Notes: generated from the sequence alone by a model not told the origin. A stretch of DNA of 64,000 bases from Prevotella sp. UBA3776 (GCA_002369515.1 DFFM01000037.1:1-64000), one strand, 5' to 3'; shown: positions 1-9,100, counted from the first letter of the stretch. Numbers and translations are program-made.

Positions 1-39
1 TGTGCCTATTTTGACACACCCTCCAGGGAGCTTTAGGTT

Positions 40-1110
40 TCAGAACTCTTCGTTGCGCATATAAATATAGTCAACTGGCGGGCCAGGTTGCGGGCGGTTC
101 TTGTCAAAGCCTATCGGTTTGAGTATTCTTTTTGTGCCAGAGATACAGAGTTCCGCCGGGTTCAGCTCCCACTCGTGCCATTTCGCGAACCTTTCAAGTT
201 GTCTGAGGAAAGGTCTGCGAGCGATGTATTCTTTGACATAGCGTCTGCAATCATACAGTATTTCGTTCAACGAGAAATACTTGTTGAAATTATGACGTTC
301 GACGAAGTGACGATAAGCCCACTCCATGACAGAGAGTTCGAAACTTACTAAATATGGGGCGTCAGTACAGTATCGATAAATCCCTTTCCAATCATCATTC
401 GATAATTCCGTTCCAGCGACATTAAGCCATAATGGCTGCAGGCCGAGCGACTTGGCGCGTACTGCGTCTATATAGTGTTCGCATATAACTACATTGGTCA
501 GTCGGGCGGAGCCGCTGCATGTTGCAGCATACTCGGCACGTAGTTCTGCGAGGCCGTTAATGTAGTCGTCTGCCTGGACTCCGATATGCCAAACCTGGAA
601 TGCCGGGTCGGCTTCCATCGGCCTGAATATTTGATAGAAACTTTTCTCACCGTTCGCGCACTCGCGCAAAAAAATAGGATAATTCGCCGTCGAGTACATC
701 TTCCTGATGCGACGGTCTCTTACCTTGCCTATCCATTTCACGCTGTGAAAATTAAGGTCGTGAAGATGCTGCCGTTCGACAGCTGGCCCGAAACTTGCCA
801 TCTCGCAGGGGGTGAAGGCTTCGTTCAGCTTCCAGTACCATTCGCCATCGTTCATGTCGGGTGGGGCTTCAAGGTCTTCAAAAAGAGGCTTGTCTAGGCC
901 GCCACCCAATCTGATCCAGTGTGTGTCCAAATACTCTTTCATTGTCATGCGGTCTTTGAGGACCTTTTGCACGTCTTCGCGGTGATACGCGTATATGCTG
1001 CCGTCCTCGCACTCCACCTCTGAGCCTGTGCCAAACCCCATCTCGCTATCCATCTCGAGTATCACCCTCAGGCATATTGCACTGTCTGTTAAGCTACCAA
1101 GAAAAGACAA
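40..1110 (-). CDS. Toprim primase-like protein, degenerate mobile-element remnant
   Basis: This 356-residue ORF resembles the C-terminal half of primase proteins carried by Bacteroidota mobile elements. Visible landmarks are a stretch around residues 165-195 ending in INGLAELRAEYAA and a Toprim-like strand, VVICEHYIDAVRAKSLG, near residue 210. In active family members the corresponding position reads as a catalytic Glu followed by Gly; here it is Glu-His-Tyr, and the later acidic DxD motif is not apparent (SFELSV instead). No N-terminal zinc finger is present. Residues 10-68 are paralogous to the fragment at 1844-2035, so the start region is shared element sequence. Probably a non-functional relic; the family assignment is from memory of motifs. 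Confidence 0.5.
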   Translation of the reverse strand: MSFLGSLTDSAICLRVILEMDSEMGFGTGSEVECEDGSIYAYHREDVQKVLKDRMTMKEYLDTHWIRLGGGLDKPLFEDLEAPPDMNDGEWYWKLNEAFTPCEMASFGPAVERQHLHDLNFHSVKWIGKVRDRRIRKMYSTANYPIFLRECANGEKSFYQIFRPMEADPAFQVWHIGVQADDYINGLAELRAEYAATCSGSARLTNVVICEHYIDAVRAKSLGLQPLWLNVAGTELSNDDWKGIYRYCTDAPYLVSFELSVMEWAYRHFVERHNFNKYFSLNEILYDCRRYVKEYIARRPFLRQLERFAKWHEWELNPAELCISGTKRILKPIGFDKNRPQPGPPVDYIYMRNEEF

Positions 1111-1170
1111 AAGGACGGGGGATGGAAAAAAAAAGCTCCCCGGATGGGAAGCCTTATGAATAAATTGTTA

Positions 1171-1329
1171 TTAATAAAAATATGATGTATCACTATCAAA
1201 AGGATTGCCATCATGCCAAAAGTGCCACCATGCTGAGTGCTTGCCTTCTGCACGGCGTTTCAGCGCTCTTTTGTGTCTATAATGAGCGTAAATAAAACCG
1301 GCTGTCGCACCAATGACATATTCTAACAT
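1171..1329 (-). CDS. Small basic/aromatic protein, copy 1
   Basis: A 52-residue protein starting MLEYVIGATAGFIYAHYRHK, followed by a basic stretch (ALKRRAEGKH) and an aromatic patch (SAWWHFWHD). Function is not recognised. The start is set by a purine-rich AGAAAGGA about 7 nt upstream and by a TATATTTG -7 element (minus strand, 1359-1366) about 30 nt upstream. The first 17 residues could form a short membrane helix. A second copy lies at 1551-1715; they are identical over almost the first 40 residues and differ at the C-terminus, so the N-terminal part appears to be under constraint or recently duplicated. Confidence 0.6.
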   Translation of the reverse strand: MLEYVIGATAGFIYAHYRHKRALKRRAEGKHSAWWHFWHDGNPFDSDTSYFY

Positions 1330-1358
1330 GATTATTTCCTTTCTTTTTGTTTCTGTTG

Positions 1359-1366
1359 CAAATATA
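1359..1366 (-). promoter_or_regulatory. Promoter -7 box of mini-gene copy 1
   Basis: The minus strand reads TATATTTG, with a TTG about 21 nt further upstream, matching the Bacteroidota -33/-7 pattern. Confidence 0.6.
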
Positions 1367-1550
1367 GTGTTTTTTGTGGCATATATGCAAGAAAGGTGGA
1401 GGGAAATCCATGCAAAGTTTGCGCAAAAAATCCTTTCGAGTGTTCGTTTGTCGATTCGTATAGACATGCCTTAGCTTTTTTATGCAAAGACATGGTAAAA
1501 GACAAAAGGACGGGGATGAAAAAAAAGGCTCCCCATAATGGACGTCTAAA

Positions 1551-1715
1551 TTAAAAGATTTGTCCGTATGAGGAACCACCTATAGAAGTGTTGTCATCAT
1601 GCCAGAAGTGCCACCATGCGGAGTGCTTGCCTTCTGCACGGCGTTTCAGCACTCTTTTGTGTCTATAATGAGCGTAAATAAATCCGGCTGTCGCACCAAT
1701 GACATATTCCAACAT
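1551..1715 (-). CDS. Small basic/aromatic protein, copy 2
   Basis: A 54-residue paralogue of the protein at 1171-1329, with only Ala-to-Val at residue 22 and one Gly-to-Asp change before the C-termini diverge (ending SSYGQIF rather than TSYFY). It has its own -7 box (TATATTTG on the minus strand at 1746-1753) and the same upstream purine-rich stretch. Preservation of both copies with promoters argues that they are expressed. The role is unknown; location inside a decayed mobile element suggests an accessory or toxin-like small protein, but nothing in the sequence proves that. Confidence 0.6.
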   Translation of the reverse strand: MLEYVIGATAGFIYAHYRHKRVLKRRAEGKHSAWWHFWHDDNTSIGGSSYGQIF

Positions 1716-1745
1716 GATTGTTTCCTTTCTTCTATGTTTCTGTTG

Positions 1746-1753
1746 CAAATATA
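1746..1753 (-). promoter_or_regulatory. Promoter -7 box of mini-gene copy 2
   Basis: TATATTTG on the minus strand, in the same position relative to the start codon as in copy 1. Confidence 0.55.
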
Positions 1754-1843
1754 GTGCTTTTTTGACATATATGCAAGAAAAGGGGGAGGGAAATCCACGT
1801 AAACTTTGCGTAAAAAAACCTCCGCCTCCAATCAGTCACCGGC

Positions 1844-2035
1844 TTATGCCCGGATTCGATGGGCGCTCATGTACTCCGCCACTGTCATCTTCTCCCGAAC
1901 CACCTTCTTGGCATCCACAGAATGGTATTCACATTGGCTACCGTCATCACACACGAGCCTCACGCCGTCCCAGAAGCCTGTCTCTGACTCTATCTCTCGC
2001 AATACCCACAGCGCGTTCTTCAACGTGCAGCTCAT
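1844..2035 (-). pseudogene. Truncated paralogue of the N-terminus of the 40-1110 protein
   Basis: This 63-residue ORF aligns with residues 8-68 of the Toprim-like protein at 40-1110: LREIESETGFWDGVRLVCDD against LEMDSEMGFGTGSEVECED, and EKMTVAEYMSAHRIR against DRMTMKEYLDTHWIR. It ends where the longer protein continues, so it is a 3'-truncated copy. The other end abuts the ArdC fragment on the opposite strand. No promoter was seen. Probably element debris. Confidence 0.6.
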
Positions 2036-2123
2036 CGGTATCCTTATCCACGAGATGATTCACTCTACCGGCACCCCTAAGCGCCTGAACCGCCAGACTG
2101 GCTCTAAGTTCGGCGACACGTGG
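2016..2123 (+). pseudogene. ArdC-type zincin metallopeptidase fragment
   Basis: The plus strand encodes about 36 residues containing HEMIHSTG followed by KRLNR and KFGD. This is the hallmark of the C-terminal metallopeptidase domain of ArdC-like antirestriction proteins, which read HE.xH.TGH.sRLNR..fGd. Neither the N-terminal ssDNA-binding domain nor the rest of the peptidase is present. The fragment happens to be in frame with the downstream FolK-family gene, so a naive ORF call would fuse the two. It is a remnant of a conjugative element. Confidence 0.65.
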
Positions 2124-2165
2124 TCGTGTTTTTGGTTTACACTTGTTTTTTTCAGATTTTTCATT

Positions 2166-2202
2166 TTGTTTGTAGTTATCTCGATTATAATGTGTATTTT
2201 TG
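2166..2202 (+). promoter_or_regulatory. Promoter of FolK-family gene
   Basis: A TTG/TTTG element at 2166-2172 and a -7 box TATTTTTG at 2195-2202. The ATG at 2208 lies only 6 nt beyond the -7 box, so the transcript would be almost leaderless. Confidence 0.65.
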
Positions 2203-2207
2203 CATCA

Positions 2208-2618
2208 ATGAAACCACACACCTTCATTTTGGCTCTGGGAACCAATGCTGGCGGCGAAGAAATCATCCGGCAGGCATACGGGCTGCTCTGCGAGCGGCTG
2301 GGAGCATTGCGTTTGAGCCGCATCATGAAGACCGAGGCCGAGGGCATGGTGTCGCCTCCCTTCCACAATGCACTGGCCATGGGGCTGTGTACGCTTTCGG
2401 CCGACGAACTGCGCGCCGTCTTGAAGCATACTGAACAGCTTTGTGGCGACACTCGCGAACTGAGAGCACAGAATGTCATCACTCTCGACATCGACCTGCT
2501 GCAACTTGGCTCGCGCCGCTATAAACCCGCCGACTGGCAACGCTCCTACGTGCGCCAACTCTACGAGGAGATGGACAGTCAGCCCGTGGAGGGCAGGCTT
2601 GCAAAGGAAAAAGAATGA
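2208..2618 (+). CDS. HPPK (FolK) family pyrophosphokinase-like protein
   Basis: This 136-residue protein has the outline of 6-hydroxymethyl-7,8-dihydropterin pyrophosphokinase, which transfers pyrophosphate from ATP to the pterin in folate synthesis. Residues 5-11 (FILALGTN) match the opening LsLGSN strand, then come FHNALAMGLCTL (near residues 52-63) and the closing LDIDLL signature near residue 106. The usual GR.R....R loop before that signature is altered (GDTRELRAQN), so activity may differ. The ATG at 2208 was chosen because a strong -7 box sits just upstream and the family begins there; the longer reading frame upstream belongs to the ArdC fragment. It lies 33 nt before the M64 peptidase gene. 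Confidence 0.65.
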   Translation: MKPHTFILALGTNAGGEEIIRQAYGLLCERLGALRLSRIMKTEAEGMVSPPFHNALAMGLCTLSADELRAVLKHTEQLCGDTRELRAQNVITLDIDLLQLGSRRYKPADWQRSYVRQLYEEMDSQPVEGRLAKEKE

Positions 2619-2651
2619 TAAGAGTAACAAACCATCATAAAACAAAACGAC

Positions 2652-3941
2652 ATGAATACCCGACTGCTATTATGCTTCGTCGCGCTGACAACATTCTGCC
2701 GCGCTGACGCTCAAGACTTTGAACAATTCTTTACTGACCGTACGCTGCGGCTTGACTACATCTTCGCGGGCAATGCCAACGAACAGCACATCAGCCTGGA
2801 CCAACTGAACGTCAGTCCCCGCTGGTATGGCAAGCGCAAACGGCTGGCCGAAGTGCCCATGGAAGGCAACGGGCAGGTGACGGTGCGCGCCCACCGCAGC
2901 CAGCAGGTGATTTACCGCAACTCGTTCTCCACACTGTTTCAGGAGTGGATCACCAATCCCGAGGCCGAAACCGTCACAAAGTCGTTTGAAAACGTGTTTC
3001 TCGTGCCGATGCCGCGTGACACCGTGGACGTAACCGTAGAGTTGCGCAACAACCGACGCCAAGTGACGGCCACCCTCACCCATACAGTGGTGCCCACCGA
3101 CATCCTGATACGCCACATTGGCGAGCACGGTCTGATGCCCTACAGCTACGTGCAGAAGGCCGCCGACACAACGCGCTGCATCAGGATTGCCTATGTGGCC
3201 GAAGGCTATACGAAGGACGAGATGCAGGTGTTCCGCAACGATGTGGCCATAGCCCACGAGGCCATGTTCGCCCACGAGCCGTTCAAGAGCCTGCGCGACC
3301 GTTTCAGTGTGGTGGCCGTCGAGTCACCGTCGGTTGAAAGCGGGACGAGCGAACCCGAAAAGGGCATTTGGAAGAACACTGTGCTGCACTCGCACTTCGA
3401 CACGTTCTACATGAACCGCTACCTCACAACGCTCCACCTGAAAGACCTGCACGACGTGCTGGCGGGCATTCCCTACGAGCACATCATTGTGCTGGTGAAC
3501 ACCAGCCGCTATGGCGGAGGTGGCATTCTGAACAGCTACAACCTCAGCATGACGCACCACGAGAAGTTCCGCCCGGTGGTGGTTCACGAGTTTGGACACA
3601 GTTTTGCTGGCCTTGGCGACGAGTATGCCTACGACAACGAGAACCTCGGCATGTATCCCACCGACGTGGAGCCATGGGAACACAACCTCACCACACGCGT
3701 GGATTTCAACGGAAAGTGGGAAAACCTCATCAAAAAAGGAACACCACTGCCAACGCCCGTAAGCAAGGATGCAAAGACCATACAGACGCGTGTGGGACTG
3801 TTCGAGGGGGCTGGATACCAGACGAAGGGTGTCTATAGGGGAGTGCAAGACTGTCGCATGCGCACCAACGAGAACCCTGAGTTCTGCGCCGTGTGCCAAC
3901 AGGCCATCCGCCGACTCGTAGATTTCTATACAAAGGATTGA
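2652..3941 (+). CDS. Secreted M64-family metallopeptidase
   Basis: A 429-residue protein with an N-terminal signal peptide (hydrophobic residues 4-15, cleavage after about Ala20). The zinc-peptidase motif HEFGHSFAGLGDEY lies at residues 312-325: His312 and His316 bind zinc and Glu313 is the catalytic base. This motif and the preceding GGGILNSY region are typical of the M64 IgA-peptidase-like family common in Bacteroidota. Residues 25-170 form the family's N-terminal beta-rich domain. The gene probably shares the promoter of the FolK-family gene. Substrate is unknown; the IgA label comes from a distant clostridial member and should not be assumed. Confidence 0.85.
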   Translation: MNTRLLLCFVALTTFCRADAQDFEQFFTDRTLRLDYIFAGNANEQHISLDQLNVSPRWYGKRKRLAEVPMEGNGQVTVRAHRSQQVIYRNSFSTLFQEWITNPEAETVTKSFENVFLVPMPRDTVDVTVELRNNRRQVTATLTHTVVPTDILIRHIGEHGLMPYSYVQKAADTTRCIRIAYVAEGYTKDEMQVFRNDVAIAHEAMFAHEPFKSLRDRFSVVAVESPSVESGTSEPEKGIWKNTVLHSHFDTFYMNRYLTTLHLKDLHDVLAGIPYEHIIVLVNTSRYGGGGILNSYNLSMTHHEKFRPVVVHEFGHSFAGLGDEYAYDNENLGMYPTDVEPWEHNLTTRVDFNGKWENLIKKGTPLPTPVSKDAKTIQTRVGLFEGAGYQTKGVYRGVQDCRMRTNENPEFCAVCQQAIRRLVDFYTKD

Positions 3942-4054
3942 GAGTGGCCAAGAGAGAAAAACAGGAGAGTTGTGGAAGCTTGCGGTAGCTGGTATTGTCG
4001 TTGACAGAAGCAGATGCCGCCAACTTCCATAAACTTCTGAAAAAGTGAAGCACC

Positions 4055-4870
4055 ATGATGAAATATATTCTGGCACTGTTGGTGCTGCTGATGGGCAACG
4101 CTTCTATCGCGGCAGCACAAGAAGAGACACTCAGCGAGGATGAACTCTTTGGACGTGCCATGGAGTATTTCAACAGCAGCAAATACCACGAGGCTCTCAT
4201 CATCTTCAAGAAGTTCGACCAGAAATACGCGCTCAACAACCGCATACATGCCTACATGGGGTTGTGCCATTACTACGAGTGGAACTACCAAGAGGCCAGC
4301 CAACTGCTGGACGAGGTGATTCCAAACATTGGCGGCTATGCTCCGCACGAACGGTCCATCTACTACTTTGCAGCCGCTGAGAGCCACTTCAATCTGCAAC
4401 ACTATGAACGCGCGGACAGTCTCTACAAGATGGTGCTCGGCGTTTGCTATCCAAAAGAAAAAGCCGATGCGTACTACCGCATTGGCTTTTGCAATATGTT
4501 TACCGAGAAATGGTTGCCGGCAAAACAGAATTTCGAACTGGCGCTGCAGTACTACCAACAATACCGAAACACGCCCGACCTGGCGGCGCGCATCGCTCAG
4601 CTGAGAAAGATGATTGGCGGTTGCGAGAAGCAGGTGGAGATTGAAGAGCGGATGGCGCGGCAACGGCAGATTGAGCAAATCATGTCGCGGCTGCTGCAAC
4701 TAGCTAAGAAAAACAAAACACAGAGAACTGTAGAACTGGACGGCCAGCACATAGAGCAGCCACAGGGGCAGCCAGGAGGCCACTCCGCTGCTGAGGGCGC
4801 CGAAAACATCGGACGACGAACGGAAACGCCCGGTGGCCAATCCGAAGCTGACAGCCATCAGACTGACTGA
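4055..4870 (+). CDS. Secreted/periplasmic TPR protein
   Basis: A 271-residue protein with a signal peptide ending near ASIAAA (residues 16-21) and TPR helices from about 30 to 195 (for example AMEYFNSSKYHEALIIFKKF and AYYRIGFCNMFTEKWLPAKQ). A charged coiled-coil-like stretch follows (residues 190-220). The last ~55 residues are polar and low in structure, and are encoded opposite the coding region of the convergent membrane protein gene (4700-5362). A TAG lies one base out of frame at 4701-4703, so this tail may come from a frameshift past an older stop. Role unknown; TPR proteins usually mediate protein contacts. Confidence 0.75.
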   Translation: MMKYILALLVLLMGNASIAAAQEETLSEDELFGRAMEYFNSSKYHEALIIFKKFDQKYALNNRIHAYMGLCHYYEWNYQEASQLLDEVIPNIGGYAPHERSIYYFAAAESHFNLQHYERADSLYKMVLGVCYPKEKADAYYRIGFCNMFTEKWLPAKQNFELALQYYQQYRNTPDLAARIAQLRKMIGGCEKQVEIEERMARQRQIEQIMSRLLQLAKKNKTQRTVELDGQHIEQPQGQPGGHSAAEGAENIGRRTETPGGQSEADSHQTD

Positions 4871-5362
4871 GAAACAAGCCATGGGCACCAGCCCACGGCT
4901 GAAACTGCTGGGAAACAGATGGCCGGTGGCGCTCAGCAGGGCTGCGTGGGGTATTGCCGTGAGCAGTACGACAATCACCACCAACAGCAGCAGTTCTGCG
5001 AGCACAATGGTGAGTGCATAACGCTCGCGAAAGGACATGGGATTGCCCCGGTTGACTTCTGCAGAGTTGCTGCTGCCAACAAGGTTGCCGAACAGTCGCT
5101 TGAGTGTGGGCAAAAGGCCGCTCCGCCGAACGGCTCCCCAGGCAAAGGCCGCCAACAGCAGCCACACAAGTAAAGGCGTGGCCAAATTGTCGGCGAAGCG
5201 TCCTATGAACCAACGCACTCCGTCGCCTGCCAGCAGCGAATGAACGGTTGTCCCAGGCATCACGGCCGTCACCAACCATGACACCAGAAACAACAGCACC
5301 TGCAGCGCAAGCAGCAACGCTCCTAGCCGTCCAAAAAGTCTGTGCAGACTCTCTCTCTTCAT
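4700..5362 (-). CDS. Integral membrane protein, possibly AbgT-related
   Basis: A 220-residue protein with about five hydrophobic segments (near residues 14-36, 60-78, 113-137, 150-175 and 193-212). The segment LLAGDGVRWFIGRFADNLATPLLVWLLL recalls the LLSGEGIRWLL....NF motif of AbgT aminobenzoyl-glutamate transporters, but the protein is less than half their length, so transport is not established. Its 3' end overlaps the TPR gene on the other strand by 171 bp. It lies upstream of, and on the same strand as, the response regulator with a 75-nt gap, so the two are not clearly an operon. Confidence 0.55.
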   Translation of the reverse strand: MKRESLHRLFGRLGALLLALQVLLFLVSWLVTAVMPGTTVHSLLAGDGVRWFIGRFADNLATPLLVWLLLAAFAWGAVRRSGLLPTLKRLFGNLVGSSNSAEVNRGNPMSFRERYALTIVLAELLLLVVIVVLLTAIPHAALLSATGHLFPSSFSRGLVPMACFSVSLMAVSFGLATGRFRSSSDVFGALSSGVASWLPLWLLYVLAVQFYSSLCFVFLS

Positions 5363-5437
5363 GTTTTTATTCCTTTCCTTTACCCTTTCCCTTTCACTTT
5401 TCTTTTCTTGCCTTTCCCCCTTTCCAAGGCCCCGTAC

Positions 5438-6160
5438 CTATTCGTCGGGCTGCAGGTTGTCGATGTCCAGTATGCGCAGTTCGCAGGCGCGCACCACCAG
5501 ACGGGTGGCGTTGATGCCGATGCCTCCGTTGCCGTTGGGGAACAGTTTCTGCACCAATTCGTTCTGTCGTTTCTCCAGACTCTTCACACCGAAGGGCATG
5601 CCCCGCAGATTGGTGATTTGCTCCTTGGTGTAGCCCAGTGCCAAATGGCGAAGGAAACGCTCGTCGTATTCGTCAATCTCGTAGTTGACGAGCGCCTCCT
5701 GCCGCATGAGCTGGGCATTGACGCTGCGTTTGAAGCGCTCCACCACCTTCTCGAGTATCGGCTGATTGAAAACCAGGCGCTTGCCGTCCATCACGCTGGC
5801 CACATCGCCCCGTGTGAGCAGCTCGCCACTCTTGAGGATGATGCCGTCGCAGCCGGCGTCGAGCACATCTACCCAGAGTTTCTCGTTCAGTATTTCGCCA
5901 GTAAAGATAAGCACCTTGATGTCGGGGTGCATTTCTTTTGTCTGTCGGCAAATCTCCACGCCAATGGTTGTTGAGCCGCCCAGCCCAAGGTCGAGCAACA
6001 ACAAATCGGGCTTCTGCTGCTTCAGCAGTTTCCAGTAGGCCAGCTCACTGTCGGCGGTACCGATGATTTCGGCTTCGGGGATGTCGTTCTTGATGATGCC
6101 GAGCGTACCCTTCAGTTCCAAGGGCACATCCTCGACCACGATTACTTTAAAGTTGTCCAT
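5438..6160 (-). CDS. Response regulator, LuxR-like output domain
   Basis: A 240-residue two-component regulator. The receiver domain (residues 1-125) shows the acidic pair Glu10-Asp11, the phosphoacceptor Asp57 in LLLLDLGL, and a conserved Lys in IILKSGE near 110. The C-terminal region (165-240) has a helix-turn-helix-like segment (FLRHLALGYTKEQITNLRGM) of LuxR type but divergent. The start at 6160 (MDNFKVIVVED) was preferred over the upstream in-frame ATG because the receiver fold begins there. It lies 23 nt downstream of the giant sensor kinase, on the same strand, and is its likely partner. Confidence 0.85.
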   Translation of the reverse strand: MDNFKVIVVEDVPLELKGTLGIIKNDIPEAEIIGTADSELAYWKLLKQQKPDLLLLDLGLGGSTTIGVEICRQTKEMHPDIKVLIFTGEILNEKLWVDVLDAGCDGIILKSGELLTRGDVASVMDGKRLVFNQPILEKVVERFKRSVNAQLMRQEALVNYEIDEYDERFLRHLALGYTKEQITNLRGMPFGVKSLEKRQNELVQKLFPNGNGGIGINATRLVVRACELRILDIDNLQPDE

Positions 6161-6183
6161 ATTGTCGCTTTCTTTGGTTGTTT

Positions 6184-9100
6184 TCAATTTCGTGCTTTGG
6201 TCAGGGTGACCACAATGCTGGTTCCGCCCTCGTGGCGCGGCACTGCCACAATGCCACATCCTCGCCGGGCGGTCTGTTGGCTATGGTCGCGCACAATCTG
6301 TCGGCACAGCATGTAGGGCACGTTTTCCATCGTGGGCGCAAAGAGCCGCTGGCAGTCTGCGTCGTTCAGGCTCATGTTGGGCATGGTTACGGTCAGTTCG
6401 ACGTAGTAGTCGCCCTTTTCGGCCACATCTACACGCAGTTTCTTCTCTCCCGACTGCTGCCGCAGAATGTCGAACAGCAGGCGCAACATGTCGCTGTCGC
6501 CCAACACGCTCAGCTGGTTGGGAGTCAGTTCGTCGCGTGGTGTGAACATGTCGGCCACGGCCACGGGCTTGCAGTCGAACTTCACGTCATCGACCTGGCG
6601 CATGGCCTGTTCGCTCAACAGCGAATAGAGTTCCTTGTAGTAGGTGGCCAGTTCGCTGATGGCGTTCAGATTGCGGTCGGAGCCGTCGATGAGTTGGCGG
6701 ATGCGCGACGGATAGTACATGGTTTCGTGTTTCAGTGTGCTCAGGCAGTTGTCGAGCACACTGTTGCTGATGTGCAGTTTCTCGTTCTCGAACTCCGCCC
6801 GTCGATATTCGTCCTCTGCCAGTTCCAGATTCACCAGGCGCGTGTTCTTCGTGACCACCGAGTCGGTGAGCGTCTGTCGGATTTGCTCCACCACCTGCTG
6901 CAGTTGCACCGGATATTTCTCAGAAACCAGTGGTTTGATGCGTTCGAGTTTTTCTTCCGGTTCCGAGTCGGTCAGCAGCACACCATTGATGCGCTGCACC
7001 CGGTCGAGACAGAATCTGTAGTAGAGTCGGTGGCGGTAATAGAGCATGTAGTAGGCCGGCAAGAGCAGCATGAGCAGCAGTACGAGAATGGATATGGCCA
7101 CCATTTTGTTGGTTTCTGACCGTTGCATCACACGGCAGTATTGGCCAAGACTGTTGTCGGCAGAGCATTCCTTGAACAGCTGGGTGTAAATTTTGTTGTT
7201 GTAGCGGTAGAGCGGCCAGTCGTGCAGAGCCAGTGCGGCCACGGCACTCTCGTTGCGGATGTCGAGAATGACTTGGTAGTTCACCTTCACGCTGTCGTGA
7301 AACCAGCGCACTTCGGGCAGCTCTACCGACATGTCGCCTCGGCGAAGCAGGGTGTCGGTGCCCCGTCGCACCTGTTGGCGGTAGGCTTGGTTCATGTACT
7401 TCCTGACGCTGTCGGCAAACTGCAAGGTGCGGCTGTAGGTTCCGTCGATGTTGCTGTAGTAGGCACTGTCGGCGTACTGCTCGGCCTTTTGCTGCAGTGT
7501 GCTGAGCGGCACGGTGGTCTGTGCCATTGTCGTTCCCCACGCGCCGCTTGCCAGCAGCCATCCGACAATCAACTTGGCCAGTCCCTTGGGCAGCCTGAAA
7601 TAGAATCGGCTGCCCTTGCCGGGCTCGCTCTCGGCGGCGATATGGCACACGCTGAATATCTGGCTCACCTTGCGATATTTCTCAATGATTCCCTTGCAGT
7701 TCATCAGACCGTAGCCGTGCGAGGGTTGCACCGAAGAAAGCTGGCCGGTGCCACTGTCAACAATCACCTGGTGCTTGAATACGTTGGCCAATTCGTCTTC
7801 ATTCATGCCGCAGCCGGTGTCGCTGACGCTGATTTCCACATAGTTGGCGGCCTCGGTGGCGCTGACTTCCACACGGCCACCGTCGGGGGTGTATTTGCGG
7901 GCGTTGTCGGCCATGGTGTTGATCATGAACAGGGTGAGTATGCGGTCGGCCTTCACCACGGCCTCTGTGGGTTTCACGTCGAGCGTGATGCCTTTCAGCT
8001 GGAATGACATGCGGCTTTTCTGTACTGTGTCGAACAACGCCTGTAGGGGAAAACTCTCGATGTTCAGGCTCAGCTGGCCTTGTCGCAGCTGAATCCACTG
8101 CGTCAGCACTTCGTTGTAGTCGTTGATTCGCTCAGTCAGTTCGGAGATGTATTCGTAGCGTTCGGCACGTTTCTCGTCGGGTTCGTGGCCGTCCTCCAGC
8201 TTGCGCACCTCGTGAATCATTCGGTCAATGAAGGGCATGATGCTGTTGACGAGGAATATCTTGGCGCGGTTTTCCAGGTTTCGTTTCTTGTTGGTGGCAA
8301 TGTGTACGAGGCTGACGGCGCGGGCCTCGTTCACCTCTTCGCAGTGCTCGTTGATGGCTTCCAGCTCTTTGTCGTTCTGCATTTTCCACTCGTTGAGTGG
8401 CTGCAGCAGTTGCTCCATGGAGTGGCGCCGTTCGTTGCGTCGGCGCAGCCGGTCGAAGATGTAGAGCAGGATGGCCACCACGACAATGGTGAGCACCACG
8501 GCCAGAATCATCAGGTTGAGTTGTCTCGACGAGCGGTCCAGCTGGTCGGCGCGCGCCTCTAGGAGTCGGTCCTGCCGAGTGAGCTCCTGCATGTCGAGAT
8601 AGAGATTTCGGTTGTAGTCGCTGTTAGGTTTGTCGTCGATGGCCGCATAGGCCACGCTCAGCTGCTCGCGTATGCTGGCCACTAGGTCGGGAGCCTGTTC
8701 GATGGCCGGATTCTTCTCAAGTGCGTTTCTGAGGCAGATGAGTGCCGAGTTGTAGTCGTTGATGGCCATGAAGCACGAGGCGAGCGTTCGGTAGGCGCCG
8801 GCCGTCTGATAAACATCGCCGAACTTCTCGAAAATGTCGAGCGACTTCTGTGCCAGATAGCCCGCCAGGAGCGAATCGGGCATGTTGTCGGGGTTGATGA
8901 ACTTCATGGCCGGCAGATTGTCGGCAATGAGTCGGTTGCGCTGCTGCTGAACAATGAGGTGCTCGCTGATGGCCTGCAGCGAATTGGCCACCCAAAACGG
9001 GCTGTTGGACTGGCTGGCCAGCATGTAGCATCTGAGCAGATAGTTAAATTCGGTTTGGCTGTTTTCTTCTTGTGTGCCTTTGGTCACGATGCCTCCTGCT

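Larger units (their letters stand above)
1099..1830. repeat. Tandem duplication of a ~390-bp module carrying a mini-gene
   Basis: Two successive modules share the same order of landmarks. Each has a segment AAAAGACAAAAGGACGGGG followed by an A-run and GGCTCCCC (about 1099 and 1497), then the mini-gene (1171-1329 and 1551-1715), then a promoter block TTCTGTTGCAAATATAGTG (about 1351 and 1738), then a GGAGGGAAATCCA segment. Identity is high in the mini-genes and lower at their 3' ends. Confidence 0.85.

Noticed and set aside
1806..2207. N-terminal extension of the FolK-family protein back to 1806
   Set aside because: This stretch is antisense to a paralogue fragment and then codes for an ArdC remnant; a promoter and family start point lie at 2195-2208.
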